Source: JAHRVQ01 sp963976815
Lineage (GTDB): Bacteria > Pseudomonadota > Gammaproteobacteria > Pseudomonadales > Azotimanducaceae
DNA: 64,000 nucleotides
Assembly (NCBI GenBank): GCA_963976815.1
Contig: CAXBLU010000010.1
Location: 62,001 to 126,000, forward strand
Direction: 5' to 3'
How positions within the stretch are numbered: the stretch's first letter is position 1; every line of letters begins with the position of its first letter. Made by a program: the position numbers and the translations under genes. Shown here piece after piece: positions 9,881 through 18,467 of the stretch. The notes below the pieces were generated by a model that saw nothing but the letters and a program-made list of their open reading frames with translations, made no database searches and was not told the origin of the DNA.

Positions 9881-10823
9881 AATTTTTCTGAGCATTCTCA
9901 TATCTTGTGTCTTCTGTCAGTCGGTCTCTGGGCAGGATTACTCAAGCTGGTATCAAGTTGAAGTAGTTGTGTTTGCAAACAAGACACCCACCCAGACCGA
10001 TGAGATCTGGCCCCTCACCGCACTTCAATACCCAGCTCAAATGGTGAGTGTGGCGTCAGAAACCGCGCCGTTCTCACTCGGGCAGTTACAGGATAGCGAG
10101 GCTTACCTGGCACTATTCGGCGAGAATCCGACTGACACAGCCAGCACACAACCCTCAAGCGACTTTCTATTTGAGAGCAGAAATCGGTTCAAAGTTCCTG
10201 ATGTGGAGCCAAATACCGCTAATGGAGGATTGGGCGACGGGGAAATGGAGGGGCTCAAACCAGGCACTGATAGTAAGACTCCAGAGAAAATTGACTACGA
10301 CGCGTTATTTGTCTCAACGGCACCTGTCCCTTTTGCTGCGCTTCCAGAAGAACGCCTCTTACTAAATGGCCTGGCCCGGTCAATTCGCCGCTCATCATTG
10401 TATGAACCGCTTTTTCATGCCGGATGGTTACAACCCGTCGAAAACCAGAACGACGCTATGCCCATCCTCATTCAAGCAGGTAAGCACTACGACGATATGT
10501 ATCAATTAGATGGGACAATCACCGTCAGCCGATCGCGCTTTCTCCACGTCGATACCGACCTTTGGTTTACGGAGTTCACGCCTCTATATCAAGGCAGCGA
10601 CGCACCTCTTACCACGGCGGCAAACCAGCTTTCACCCGAGCTTCGGCGGCAATATCCTGAAGTTGCCAATTGGGAATCGACTAGAGGACAAAATCTGAAG
10701 GTCCACTCCCACCAGCTACGGCAATCCAGACGGATGCGTAGTTCAACTCTGCATTTTATTGATCACCCGAATTTTGGTGTCCTGGTCAGAATCGAGAAAT
10801 TTGACGCTCCCACCGAAGACTAA
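9870..10823 (+). CDS. csiV: CsiV-family periplasmic protein
   Basis: Predicted secreted protein of 317 aa in the CsiV family (peptidoglycan-binding, studied in Vibrio cholerae as a partner of the LpoA/PBP1a synthase system). The chosen ATG at 9870 gives a clean signal peptide (MPVRIFLSILISCVFCQSVSG) followed by the family's hallmark WYQVEVVVFANK. An upstream in-frame TTG at 9828 would add 14 residues that spoil the signal peptide, so I reject it. The ATG overlaps the mfd stop by 11 bp and has a GAGGAG site 13 bases upstream. Function in this organism is inferred from the family only. Confidence 0.82.
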   Translation: MPVRIFLSILISCVFCQSVSGQDYSSWYQVEVVVFANKTPTQTDEIWPLTALQYPAQMVSVASETAPFSLGQLQDSEAYLALFGENPTDTASTQPSSDFLFESRNRFKVPDVEPNTANGGLGDGEMEGLKPGTDSKTPEKIDYDALFVSTAPVPFAALPEERLLLNGLARSIRRSSLYEPLFHAGWLQPVENQNDAMPILIQAGKHYDDMYQLDGTITVSRSRFLHVDTDLWFTEFTPLYQGSDAPLTTAANQLSPELRRQYPEVANWESTRGQNLKVHSHQLRQSRRMRSSTLHFIDHPNFGVLVRIEKFDAPTED

Positions 10824-10835
10824 GCCAGGACAGTC

Positions 10836-11558
10836 TTAGCTGCGACTCGCAACAACGCCATTTAAGACCGTGACAACCTTTGCCATGCTGGTAGAAAGGC
10901 TGGCGCTGATCTCCGCAAGATCAAGTTCTCCCGCTAGACCTGCACCCTTATTAACCACCACAGATAAACCGGCATAGGTCAAACCCGCTTCCCTAGCGAG
11001 AGCGGCCTCGGGCATAGCGGTCATACCGACAATTGTACAACCATCAATATACAGTCTGCGGATTTCAGCGGCGGATTCTAATCTGGGGCCATTGGTACAA
11101 CCGTAGGTTCCCACGGGTATACAGTTCACTCCGGACGCGGTCATCGCGACATCAATAATCCGTTGTCGTAGCTTCGAATCGAACGGATAAGTGAAATCAA
11201 TGTGATTGATCTCGTTATCAAAAAACGTGTGTTCACGGCCGGATGTATAGTCAACAATTTGATCGGGTATGACAAAATCGCTCACTTCGAGTTCCGGAGC
11301 AACACTACCCACGGCGGTCACCGCTAGCACTTCGGTCACACCAATCTGCTTCAACGCCTCGATATTGGCGCGATAGTTTATACGATGGGGTGGATACACC
11401 GCCGGCTGTCCGTGCCGAGGCAGGAATACAACAGATTGCCCTGTCAGCAATCCAGTCTCGCAAAACGCCTCACCGTACTGGGTTTGGACTATTTCAGACC
11501 TAGCATCTTCAAGGGATGCGAGTTCTCCGAGACCCGTGCCCCCAACAATACCGAACAC
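10836..11558 (-). CDS. S-methyl-5'-thioinosine phosphorylase (MTAP/PNP family)
   Basis: Phosphorylase that cleaves methylthioinosine to hypoxanthine and 5-methylthioribose-1-phosphate, 240 aa. Visible motifs: GGTGL phosphate site at 6-10, PRHG at 47-50, YGCTNGPRLESAAEI at about 152-166 and GMTAMPEAALARE at 178-190. The base-contacting residue in VVNKGAG is Asn203, as in enzymes using 6-oxopurines; adenine-specific MTAPs have Asp there. This supports methylthioinosine (or another 6-oxopurine nucleoside) as substrate. Start is GTG at 11558, five bases after the sapC stop. A hypoxanthine phosphoribosyltransferase two genes upstream on the same strand completes the salvage route. Confidence 0.87.
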   Translation of the reverse strand: MFGIVGGTGLGELASLEDARSEIVQTQYGEAFCETGLLTGQSVVFLPRHGQPAVYPPHRINYRANIEALKQIGVTEVLAVTAVGSVAPELEVSDFVIPDQIVDYTSGREHTFFDNEINHIDFTYPFDSKLRQRIIDVAMTASGVNCIPVGTYGCTNGPRLESAAEIRRLYIDGCTIVGMTAMPEAALAREAGLTYAGLSVVVNKGAGLAGELDLAEISASLSTSMAKVVTVLNGVVASRS

Positions 11559-11563
11559 GAGCT

Positions 11564-12331
11564 CTACTTAGACTTTGTCTTAGGTTTTGTGCCGGACTTT
11601 GCACTCGGTTCTGCACTCGCATTGGCAATCCGATCGATCATACGGGCCATATTGCCGAGAGACATCAAATGGCAATATACCCAGGCCAATTCTCCAGACT
11701 TAAAGAACTCTAGAGCTTTAGCATCGTCCAATTCCAAAAGTTTCTTTTCATCTACCGCCATGAGTCCAGTCAAGGCAAACTGCTGGCCATCAGCCATATC
11801 AATTTTTGCGTTCAGTGACATCAGCAGATCAAGCTCTTTTAAGCGGCTGATAAATCGTTCCGTCCGAAGGTATTGACGTTGATATTCCTCAAGAAAATCG
11901 ATGGCCTGCTGTAGTACCGGCGTGGGCGCGTCGTTCTCAAATAGCGCCTCTCCTTCTTTGTCGTTAAATCCTGAAAAGCCCTCGTCAATGCACACCATAC
12001 GCTGACCTTCTTCAGCGGTTTCCGCCAGGACAAACGGATAGCGTCGGACAAATGCCGGAATGTAGCGAGCGTCCCACTTGCCTTTACCATCAACAAATAA
12101 ATTTTCCTCATTGCGCAGGCCAACCAGAGCAACGGGTACCAGACTCTCACCCGCCTGGGCAAAAACAATAGGGTACTCCTTCGCGGCTTCGGTGAACTCA
12201 ACACCCGCCAGGATCACCGAGTTAGTATCTTTCGCAAAAGCAAAATCCGCATCGGAGGCTTTGATTTTCAGATCTTTATGGGCTGATTTGTTGAGCGCAA
12301 CGGGTTTATCGTAAAAAAGTAAACTTGCCAT
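11564..12331 (-). CDS. SapC family protein
   Basis: Soluble-looking 255-aa protein with the SapC pattern: an N-terminal domain ending near residues 85-125 with NEENLFVDGKGKW-ARYIPAFVRRYPF and a central CIDEGFSGF. The family was named for a Campylobacter S-layer-associated gene, but homologues in gammaproteobacteria have no proven function. There is no signal peptide or membrane segment. The C-terminus is a Lys/Ser-rich tail. It sits between the phosphoribosyltransferase (84 bp upstream) and the methylthioinosine phosphorylase (5 bp downstream), so it is very likely cotranslated with the latter. I do not assign a function. Confidence 0.8.
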   Translation of the reverse strand: MASLLFYDKPVALNKSAHKDLKIKASDADFAFAKDTNSVILAGVEFTEAAKEYPIVFAQAGESLVPVALVGLRNEENLFVDGKGKWDARYIPAFVRRYPFVLAETAEEGQRMVCIDEGFSGFNDKEGEALFENDAPTPVLQQAIDFLEEYQRQYLRTERFISRLKELDLLMSLNAKIDMADGQQFALTGLMAVDEKKLLELDDAKALEFFKSGELAWVYCHLMSLGNMARMIDRIANASAEPSAKSGTKPKTKSK

Positions 12332-12415
12332 AGGAAATCCTGTTCGTTGAAAGTCAGCCTAAAACATCCATTTTAGACCATAACCACCGGCATGCGTAGT
12401 TCACATACAGGTAGT

Positions 12416-12976
12416 TCATACACTGTCTGACAAAACGTATATACCCGGCCAATTGCGATACTGGCCTTCCATATCCATGCCGTAGCCGAACACGTACTTG
12501 TCTGGACACTTCAGCCCGGTGACATCTGGGCGGTAGTCTACCATTTTTCGATCATGCTGCTTGTCCAGCAAGATTGCCGTCCTGACCTTTTCCGCACCCG
12601 CCTCCAGGCAATAGTCATATAGCGCTTCGAGGGTTTTCCCTTCATCAAAAATATCATCAATCAACAGGACCTGTTTGCCCCGTAGCTCAGATCGAGGTTT
12701 GAGGTGCCACACTAACTTATCGCCCCGGGTCGTATTGTGATACCGGGTGACTTTTAAAGATTCAATCTGCACCGGGAAGGTCAGGCGTCGGGTTAGGTCT
12801 GCAGAGAAAAACAATCCACCCGTTAGCACACAGACCGCTAGCCATTCTCCTTCACATGTCTCGTTCAGTTGTTTGGCTACAGACTGGACCGCTTGATCAA
12901 TGTCAGCTGCAGAGAATAACTGCTCAAACTTTTTGTCTATTAACTTGTCTGTCAACTTGTCCATCATCTTGTCCAT
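12416..12976 (-). CDS. hpt: Hypoxanthine (guanine) phosphoribosyltransferase
   Basis: Purine salvage enzyme transferring phosphoribose from PRPP to hypoxanthine or guanine, 186 aa. The PRPP motif VLLIDDIFDEGKT (103-115) and the loop near 78-86 (RYHNTTRGD) are present. The first 16 residues are four copies of a D-K-x-x unit (MDKMMDKLTDKLIDKK) encoded by 12-bp tandem repeats at 12926-12973; they lie outside the catalytic core. The start codon overlaps the mscS stop (TGATG). Placement beside a methylthioinosine phosphorylase suggests it captures the hypoxanthine released during polyamine-derived methylthioadenosine recycling. Specificity for hypoxanthine over guanine is inference. Confidence 0.92.
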   Translation of the reverse strand: MDKMMDKLTDKLIDKKFEQLFSAADIDQAVQSVAKQLNETCEGEWLAVCVLTGGLFFSADLTRRLTFPVQIESLKVTRYHNTTRGDKLVWHLKPRSELRGKQVLLIDDIFDEGKTLEALYDYCLEAGAEKVRTAILLDKQHDRKMVDYRPDVTGLKCPDKYVFGYGMDMEGQYRNWPGIYVLSDSV

Positions 12977-14049
12977 CAGCCCAGGCCCTCGGGCTCTGGT
13001 TGCGCCAGATGAACCGTCGTCGTGGGAAAGGCAACTTCTGCTCCATGGGCAACAATGATGTCATGGATGGTCAATAACACCGATTCTTTAACACCATGGT
13101 ACTCCACCCAGTTGGTGGTTTTGGTAAAGCAGTAGATGAAAAAATCCAGAGATGAGGGGCCAAAACTATTAAAATTGACGATCAAAGTTCGCTCTTGTTC
13201 AATTTCCTCGTTGTTCTGCAAAAAGCTTTTGACCTCTGCAACTATATCTCGAACCCGGTCAGCATCGTCGTACCTGACACCAATGGTTTCGTATATTCGA
13301 CGGTTGTGCATCCGAGAAGGATTTTCGAGTGCAATATTCGCAAATACAGAATTCGGGACGTAGAGCGGTCGTTGGGTAAACGTGCGAATAACCGTGAGTC
13401 GCCAGCCGATATTTTCAACCGTACCTTCAATATCTCGATCCGGACTACGGACCCAGTCCCCAACGGCAAATGGTCGATCCAGGTAGATCATCAATCCACC
13501 AAAAAAATTGGACAATAGATCCTTTGCAGCAAAACCAACCGCAATTCCTCCGACGCCACCGAAGGCAAGCAGACCTTGAATGCTCACACCCAGAGTTTGC
13601 AGTACCGTTAACGCAGCCGTAATGAAGACTGATATCCGCAGCAACTTACTGATCGCGTTTGCCGTCGTGATATCTGCACCGCCATGGATGAAGCCCTTTT
13701 CACATTCCCGAACAAAACTGATCGCAAAATAGGTGATCACTGCAATAATCAAGACATACCGGACTGGATCAATCAGCTGCGCCAGACTTGACTCGGTTTC
13801 CGCAGAAACAATTTCTGCCGCGGTTGCAATTCCAATGATCCAAATCATCAATGCCGCCGGCCGTTGGATTGAGCCCACCAGCGCATCATCCCAAACCGTC
13901 TGGGTTTGCGAGACTCGTTTATAGAGTTTGCGGAAAAACTTTCGGACAACATAATTCGCGACCACAGTGGCAAAAACCACCGCGAACACCTGCGCTACAG
14001 TCGGATGTGAGAAAAACGCGAGTAAATTCGCTGTATCAAAATCTTCCAT
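12976..14049 (-). CDS. MscS-family mechanosensitive ion channel
   Basis: Small-conductance mechanosensitive channel homologue of 357 aa. About five hydrophobic segments precede the pore helix and beta domain; the pore region GVGGIAVGFAAKDLLSNFFGG (near residues 166-186) and following MIYLDRPFAVGDWV are diagnostic. The larger N-terminal membrane part resembles YnaI-type paralogues rather than minimal MscS. It should release solutes on hypo-osmotic shock. It overlaps hpt by one base. No obvious ribosome-binding site is seen before its ATG, so it may be translated by coupling with the upstream SPOR gene 62 bp away. Confidence 0.93.
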   Translation of the reverse strand: MEDFDTANLLAFFSHPTVAQVFAVVFATVVANYVVRKFFRKLYKRVSQTQTVWDDALVGSIQRPAALMIWIIGIATAAEIVSAETESSLAQLIDPVRYVLIIAVITYFAISFVRECEKGFIHGGADITTANAISKLLRISVFITAALTVLQTLGVSIQGLLAFGGVGGIAVGFAAKDLLSNFFGGLMIYLDRPFAVGDWVRSPDRDIEGTVENIGWRLTVIRTFTQRPLYVPNSVFANIALENPSRMHNRRIYETIGVRYDDADRVRDIVAEVKSFLQNNEEIEQERTLIVNFNSFGPSSLDFFIYCFTKTTNWVEYHGVKESVLLTIHDIIVAHGAEVAFPTTTVHLAQPEPEGLG

Positions 14050-14111
14050 TCAGGTGAGGAGCCTCAAAATAAAGTGCGCAGGATACCAGCCATCGTACTG
14101 GCAGAAAACGT

Positions 14112-14969
14112 CTAAGGCTTAACCGCGGGGGTTGCTTTCTTCTCGGGTAATCTTGCGAGGTTAAAATTCTTCGGATATTGATTCGATGAGGATGCTGCCG
14201 CCGTTGATTTTGCTGGCACTTTTCTGATCTCGGGCGCACGGGTTCTTTCTCCATATGCAACCTCACTCGCGGCTGCTACTCGAACCTCTTCGACCCTAAG
14301 GTTGAGTCGGTTGAGATCCAATTGTAAGGCTTTTAAGTCTGATGTAGGTCCTACCCATACCTGATGTTGGACTTGGCCTCGCGCTAGTTTAGCTTCTCCT
14401 CTAACCGATAGAGCTTCGCTCGCCAGTTGACGTTCCAGCGCCAGGGCGGCGTCAATATTGGTAAACGTACCCACTAGAGCAAAATGGAACCGCCCACTCA
14501 ATTCAGAAACCTCATCCGGGGAAGCGCCGACGATGGCGGGCACCTGGTTTGGCAATGGCTTGGAAGCAAGAGTGGAAGCCGGCATGGAGGTCGAACGAAC
14601 CGTGATCAACCAGGGCGAAACACCCATAGCTTCAACCCTACTATTCATTGAGTTGTCGATACTGAATTCCGCCGCCAACAGACGGTAGTGGGTCACACCG
14701 GAGATGACGGTTGTCTGTACCTGGATCTGCAACCCTAATTCACTGTCTAATCGAGCAGCAAAACGTTGCGCACTTGTCTCATTCCGGTAGCTACCGAGCA
14801 CCCAGAAATTTTCAGCACTGCTATCGGTAACTTCGAAATTGGCACTATTGGCACTGTCGGCACTATTGGCACTATTTGCACTGTCGGCACTATTGGCACT
14901 AACCGTTCCACAGTGGAGCACAAAACCAAAAATGACCATCAGTTTTGCCAGTCTATTTAGATACTGCAC
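14112..14969 (-). CDS. Secreted SPOR-domain-like protein with serine/alanine/asparagine repeats
   Basis: Predicted 285-aa periplasmic protein. A GTG start at 14969 gives a signal peptide ending near VSA (residue 25). This is followed by a low-complexity run of SAN/SAD triplets (about residues 23-45) encoded by nine-base tandem repeats, then two regions that look like SPOR domains (about 50-110 and 135-195: FWVLGSYRNETSAQRFAARL and FHFALVGTFTNIDAALALERQ), then a basic, Ala-rich tail. SPOR domains bind denuded peptidoglycan at division sites. I am fairly sure of the SPOR-like folds but not of any specific role. It is divergent from lexA with 166 bp between the starts. Confidence 0.65.
   Translation of the reverse strand: MQYLNRLAKLMVIFGFVLHCGTVSANSADSANSANSADSANSANFEVTDSSAENFWVLGSYRNETSAQRFAARLDSELGLQIQVQTTVISGVTHYRLLAAEFSIDNSMNSRVEAMGVSPWLITVRSTSMPASTLASKPLPNQVPAIVGASPDEVSELSGRFHFALVGTFTNIDAALALERQLASEALSVRGEAKLARGQVQHQVWVGPTSDLKALQLDLNRLNLRVEEVRVAAASEVAYGERTRAPEIRKVPAKSTAAASSSNQYPKNFNLARLPEKKATPAVKP
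14841..14903 (-). repeat. Nine-base tandem repeat array, about seven copies
   Basis: Units ggcactatt and ggcactgtc (one copy begins tgc) run head to tail from 14841 to 14903 inside the SPOR-protein gene. On the coding strand they give Ser-Ala-Asn and Ser-Ala-Asp triplets just after the signal peptide. Copy-number change would keep the frame, so the linker length may vary between strains. Confidence 0.85.
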
Positions 14970-15072
14970 AAAAAGCCCCCTCGGGTTTTATTGCCGCCAT
15001 CTTAGGTCAGGCAGCTAAACAAGTCGAACCCCTACGCCTGGGGTCAGGTGGTGAAAAAACTATAGATACTGG

Positions 15073-15100
15073 TTGCCAACGGACTTTCCCTGTATATAAT
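15073..15100 (+). promoter_or_regulatory. lexA promoter, sigma-70 type
   Basis: A -35 element TTGCCA (15073-15078) and a perfect -10 TATAAT (15095-15100) are spaced by 16 bp. The first LexA operator covers the -10 element, which is the usual arrangement for LexA autorepression. The expected transcript starts about 28 bases before the lexA ATG. Confidence 0.8.
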
Positions 15101-15105
15101 CACAG
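15090..15105 (+). promoter_or_regulatory. LexA operator (SOS box 1)
   Basis: The sequence CTGTATATAATCACAG matches the gammaproteobacterial LexA consensus CTGT-N8-ACAG with an AT-rich centre. It overlaps the -10 element of the lexA promoter. Confidence 0.92.
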
Positions 15106-15108
15106 TAA

Positions 15109-15124
15109 CTGTATAAAAAAACAT
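15109..15124 (+). promoter_or_regulatory. LexA operator (SOS box 2, degenerate)
   Basis: The sequence CTGTATAAAAAAACAT differs from CTGT-N8-ACAG only at the last base. It starts 19 bp after box 1, similar to the double operator of E. coli lexA, and ends 11 bases before the start codon. Confidence 0.7.
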
Positions 15125-15135
15125 GTGTTGGCTCA

Positions 15136-15732
15136 ATGATCAAACTTACCGCTCGGCAGGAAGAAGTACTAGAATTTATCAAATCCCACATGGCTGCAAC
15201 CGGTTACCCGCCGACTCGAGCCGATATTGCTCAGGAACTAGGTTTTAAGAGCGCTAACGCATCGGAAGAACATCTAAAGGCGCTGGCCCGTAAAGGTGCA
15301 ATCGAAATGATTCCGGGCACATCCCGGGGCATCAAACTGCCGGATGAAGAAGGCTTGCCGATTGTCGGTCGAGTAGCGGCAGGTAGCCCAATATTGGCCC
15401 AGGAACACATTGAGGATCATTGCCCAATACCCGCTAACTTTTTTCGCCCGCAGGCGGATTACCTTTTGACGGTACAGGGCGACAGTATGATTGAGTGTGG
15501 CATTCTGGATGGCGACCTCATTGCAGTGCATCGAACCCAGAACGTGAATAACGGTGATATTGTTGTCGCCCGCATCGAAGATGAAGTGACGGTCAAACGT
15601 CTGAAAAAGAATCGCAGTAAATTTCAGGTGACCTTGCTACCAGAGAACAAGGACTACTCGCCCATTGAAGTGGATCTGCGTCACGAATCTTTTGCGATTG
15701 AAGGACTCATGGTTGGCGTCATCCGGCACTAG
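15136..15732 (+). CDS. lexA: SOS repressor LexA
   Basis: Repressor of the DNA-damage response and self-cleaving protease, 198 aa. The winged helix-turn-helix occupies residues 1-70 (PPTRADIAQELGFKS-NA-EEHLKAL). The autocleavage site is Ala82-Gly83, with the catalytic dyad Ser117 (QGDSM) and Lys154 (VTVKRL), each two positions earlier than in E. coli LexA. Two operators lie just upstream. No strong ribosome-binding site is visible. The gene ends at the shared terminator with topA; no sulA-like partner follows. Confidence 0.98.
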   Translation: MIKLTARQEEVLEFIKSHMAATGYPPTRADIAQELGFKSANASEEHLKALARKGAIEMIPGTSRGIKLPDEEGLPIVGRVAAGSPILAQEHIEDHCPIPANFFRPQADYLLTVQGDSMIECGILDGDLIAVHRTQNVNNGDIVVARIEDEVTVKRLKKNRSKFQVTLLPENKDYSPIEVDLRHESFAIEGLMVGVIRH

Positions 15733-15746
15733 AAGTTTGATTTTCT

Positions 15747-15776
15747 AAAAAAGCCACCCTACGCGGTGGCTTTTTT
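15747..15776. terminator. Bidirectional intrinsic terminator between lexA and topA
   Basis: A 12-bp stem, aaaaaagccacc (15747-15758) with ggtggctttttt (15765-15776), and a 6-base loop. Both strands end in six T. The topA stop codon (15759-15761) is inside the loop, and the last topA codons form one arm. Confidence 0.93.
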
Positions 15777-18467
15777 AGTTGGTTTCTTAGCGGTTTTCTT
15801 TGCAGCTTTCTTTTTAGCCACGGTTTTCTTTTCAACTTTCTTTTTAGCCTCCTCAACCCAGACACCATCTGTGTAGTCGGCTCGCCATCCGGAAGGTTTA
15901 CCCTCATCATTCTCCGTGGTCACATAATGCTCTTTGGTTTTTCGGCCAAATCTCACCATGCTCCGACGACCGTCAGGATCTTTTACCGGCGCCCGCATGA
16001 TGTGAGAGTACTTAGGGTCAATCTCATTTTGATGGGGCAGCAGTTCGTCAACGTATGGCGCTCTGGTCTCCCGGTTCTTTGGAAATTGACTTGCTGCCAG
16101 GAATATCCCTGCGGCGCCATCCCGAAGAATATAGGTGTCGTCTACCTTCACACATTGCAGCTCGGGCATTGGCACCGGATCCATTTTTGGCGGAGCCGCT
16201 TCGCCGCTACGCAGGAGTTTTCGAGTATTTTTACAATCGTCAGATGTACAGCCAAAGTACTTTCCAAAGCGACCTGTCTTTAGCTGCATTTCTGCGCTGC
16301 ACTTGTCGCATTCCAGAATGGGACCGTCGTAACCTTTAATCTTGAACTCACCGGTTTCGATTTCAAAACCATCACAATCGGGGTTATTACCACAGACATG
16401 CAGCTTGCGTTCCGTATCAATCAGATAGCTGCTCATTGCGGTTTGGCATTTACTACAACGACGTTTGTTTCGAAGAATTCGTGACTCTTCCTCATCGTCG
16501 CCGTTGACGCTTACCACTTCATCACCGGAGATTAAATTAATGGTCTGCTTGCAACGTTCTTTGGGTGGCAACGCATATCCAGAGCAGCCTAAAAACACGC
16601 CGGTGCTCGCAGTACGGATCTGCATATCACGCCCACACAAAGGACATTTGATGTCTGTCATGGAAGGCTCGTTGGTTCTCATCCCATCGTCGGACTTCGC
16701 TACTTCTAGCTGATTCTCAAACCCCTTATAGAAACGGTTTAGCAGGTCCTTCCACACAACCTTGCCATCGGAAACCTCATCCAGAGATTCCTCCAGACCG
16801 GCAGTAAAACCATAGTCCAACAAATCCTTAAAATTCTCATCTAGTCTGTCGGTCACCAGTTCACCAATTTTCTCAGCGTAAAAGCGACGATTCTGCACCG
16901 TTGTATAACCGCGATCCTGGATGGTTGTGATAATAGACGCGTAGGTGGAAGGTCGGCCAATACCGCGTTTTTCAAGTTCTTTTACGAGACTTGCTTCACC
17001 ATATCGAGCCGGCGGCTTGGTAAAATGTTGGGACGGCAGGAGTTCAATCAAATCAAGCTTTTGGCCGACCTGGTAATCCGGCAGTGGCGCTTCTTCTTCC
17101 TTCTTGCCAGCTGGTTGCTGGACCTTGGTGTAACCATCAAAGCGCAGAATCCGACCACGAACTTTGAGTTCAAGGTCATCAACCTTCACCAGGACGTTGG
17201 TACTTGTGTACTCCGCATTTGGCATCTGACAAGCAACAAACTGTCGCCAGATCAATTCATAAAGTCGTTCCGCGTCTCTCTCCATGCCTGCAATGGAGTT
17301 GGTTTTTACCGTGACATCCGAGGGGCGAATCGCCTCGTGTGCTTCCTGGGCGCCCTGCTTGCTGGAATAACTTCTTGGCGCTTCAGGTAAATATTTTTTG
17401 CCGAAATCAGCTTCGATCAATTCCCGACAAGCTGCGACTGCATCAGCACTCAGGTTGGTCGAATCCGTTCGCATGTAGGTGATATAACCCGCCTCATATA
17501 AACGTTGCGCCATCATCATGGTTTTCTTGACCCCATAACCTAGCCGGGTGCTTGCCGCCTGTTGCAGGGTTGAAGTGATAAAAGGTGCAGTGGGTTTTGT
17601 TTGGGTCGGCTTATCTTCTCTGCTATTAACCTCGTAGTCAGCGCTACGGAGCGTTTCGAGTACCGCATCCGTCTGTTCTTTACTGGTGGGTCTAAAGGCT
17701 TTGCCCGCCTGTTTCACGACCTGAAACTTTACCGGCTCCTCTTTTTTACCTGTTTCAGCAAGATTGGCAAAAACATCCCAGTATTCTTCCGGTATGAATG
17801 CGCGAATTTCTCTTTCCCGCTCGACAATTAGTTTTACGGCAACCGATTGAACACGACCGGCGGACAAGCCCCTCGCAATTTTTGCCCAGAGCAAAGGTGA
17901 CACCATAAAACCAACGACCCGGTCTAGAAATCGCCTGGCTTGCTGGGCATTAACCATGGCGATATTCAGTTCGCCGGGCTTCTCAAAGGCAGCCTGGATG
18001 GCCTTTTTGGTAATTTCATTAAATACAACTCGGCGAAATCGGCTTTCATCCCCACCTATTGCCTCGCGAAGGTGCCAGGCGATTGCCTCCCCTTCCCGAT
18101 CAAGGTCAGTCGCGAGATAGATCTCATCAGCATCTTTGGCCAATTTTCTGAGTTCTGCGACTACCTTTTCTTTGCTCGGTAGGATCTGATAGTTCGCCTC
18201 CCAATCATGGTAAGGATCAACGCCCATGCGGGCGATCAACTGTTTTTGTGCCTTCTCTTTTTTGTAGGCAACCTTCTTGTCCGGGTCCATTTTGCGGGTC
18301 TTTGCAGCTTCCGCTGCCCTCGCTTTAGGATCGCTGGTACTTGAGCCACTGGTCGGCAAGTCGCGTATATGACCAACGCTGGACTTCACAATGAAGTCCG
18401 ATCCAAGGTACTTGTTGATAGTCTTGGCCTTTGCTGGCGACTCTACGATGACAAGGGACTTACCCAT
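15759..18467 (-). CDS. topA: DNA topoisomerase I
   Basis: Type IA topoisomerase relaxing negative supercoils, 902 aa. Toprim domain at the N-terminus (SLVIVESPAKAKTINKYLG; DLDREGEA at 121-128), catalytic tyrosine Tyr331 in YITYMRTDS, and three C4-type zinc ribbons between about residues 595 and 760 (CPLCGRDM..., CSKCQTAM..., CDKCSAEM...). The C-terminus is a lysine-rich tail of about 30 residues (KKK, AKK repeats) that probably binds DNA or RNA polymerase. The 3' end overlaps the terminator shared with lexA. Monocistronic; AGAGAAG lies before the ATG. Confidence 0.98.
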   Translation of the reverse strand: MGKSLVIVESPAKAKTINKYLGSDFIVKSSVGHIRDLPTSGSSTSDPKARAAEAAKTRKMDPDKKVAYKKEKAQKQLIARMGVDPYHDWEANYQILPSKEKVVAELRKLAKDADEIYLATDLDREGEAIAWHLREAIGGDESRFRRVVFNEITKKAIQAAFEKPGELNIAMVNAQQARRFLDRVVGFMVSPLLWAKIARGLSAGRVQSVAVKLIVEREREIRAFIPEEYWDVFANLAETGKKEEPVKFQVVKQAGKAFRPTSKEQTDAVLETLRSADYEVNSREDKPTQTKPTAPFITSTLQQAASTRLGYGVKKTMMMAQRLYEAGYITYMRTDSTNLSADAVAACRELIEADFGKKYLPEAPRSYSSKQGAQEAHEAIRPSDVTVKTNSIAGMERDAERLYELIWRQFVACQMPNAEYTSTNVLVKVDDLELKVRGRILRFDGYTKVQQPAGKKEEEAPLPDYQVGQKLDLIELLPSQHFTKPPARYGEASLVKELEKRGIGRPSTYASIITTIQDRGYTTVQNRRFYAEKIGELVTDRLDENFKDLLDYGFTAGLEESLDEVSDGKVVWKDLLNRFYKGFENQLEVAKSDDGMRTNEPSMTDIKCPLCGRDMQIRTASTGVFLGCSGYALPPKERCKQTINLISGDEVVSVNGDDEEESRILRNKRRCSKCQTAMSSYLIDTERKLHVCGNNPDCDGFEIETGEFKIKGYDGPILECDKCSAEMQLKTGRFGKYFGCTSDDCKNTRKLLRSGEAAPPKMDPVPMPELQCVKVDDTYILRDGAAGIFLAASQFPKNRETRAPYVDELLPHQNEIDPKYSHIMRAPVKDPDGRRSMVRFGRKTKEHYVTTENDEGKPSGWRADYTDGVWVEEAKKKVEKKTVAKKKAAKKTAKKPTKKATA

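Noticed and set aside
14841..14903. Short direct repeats as a CRISPR array
   Set aside because: The nine-base units have no spacers and are in-frame coding repeats.
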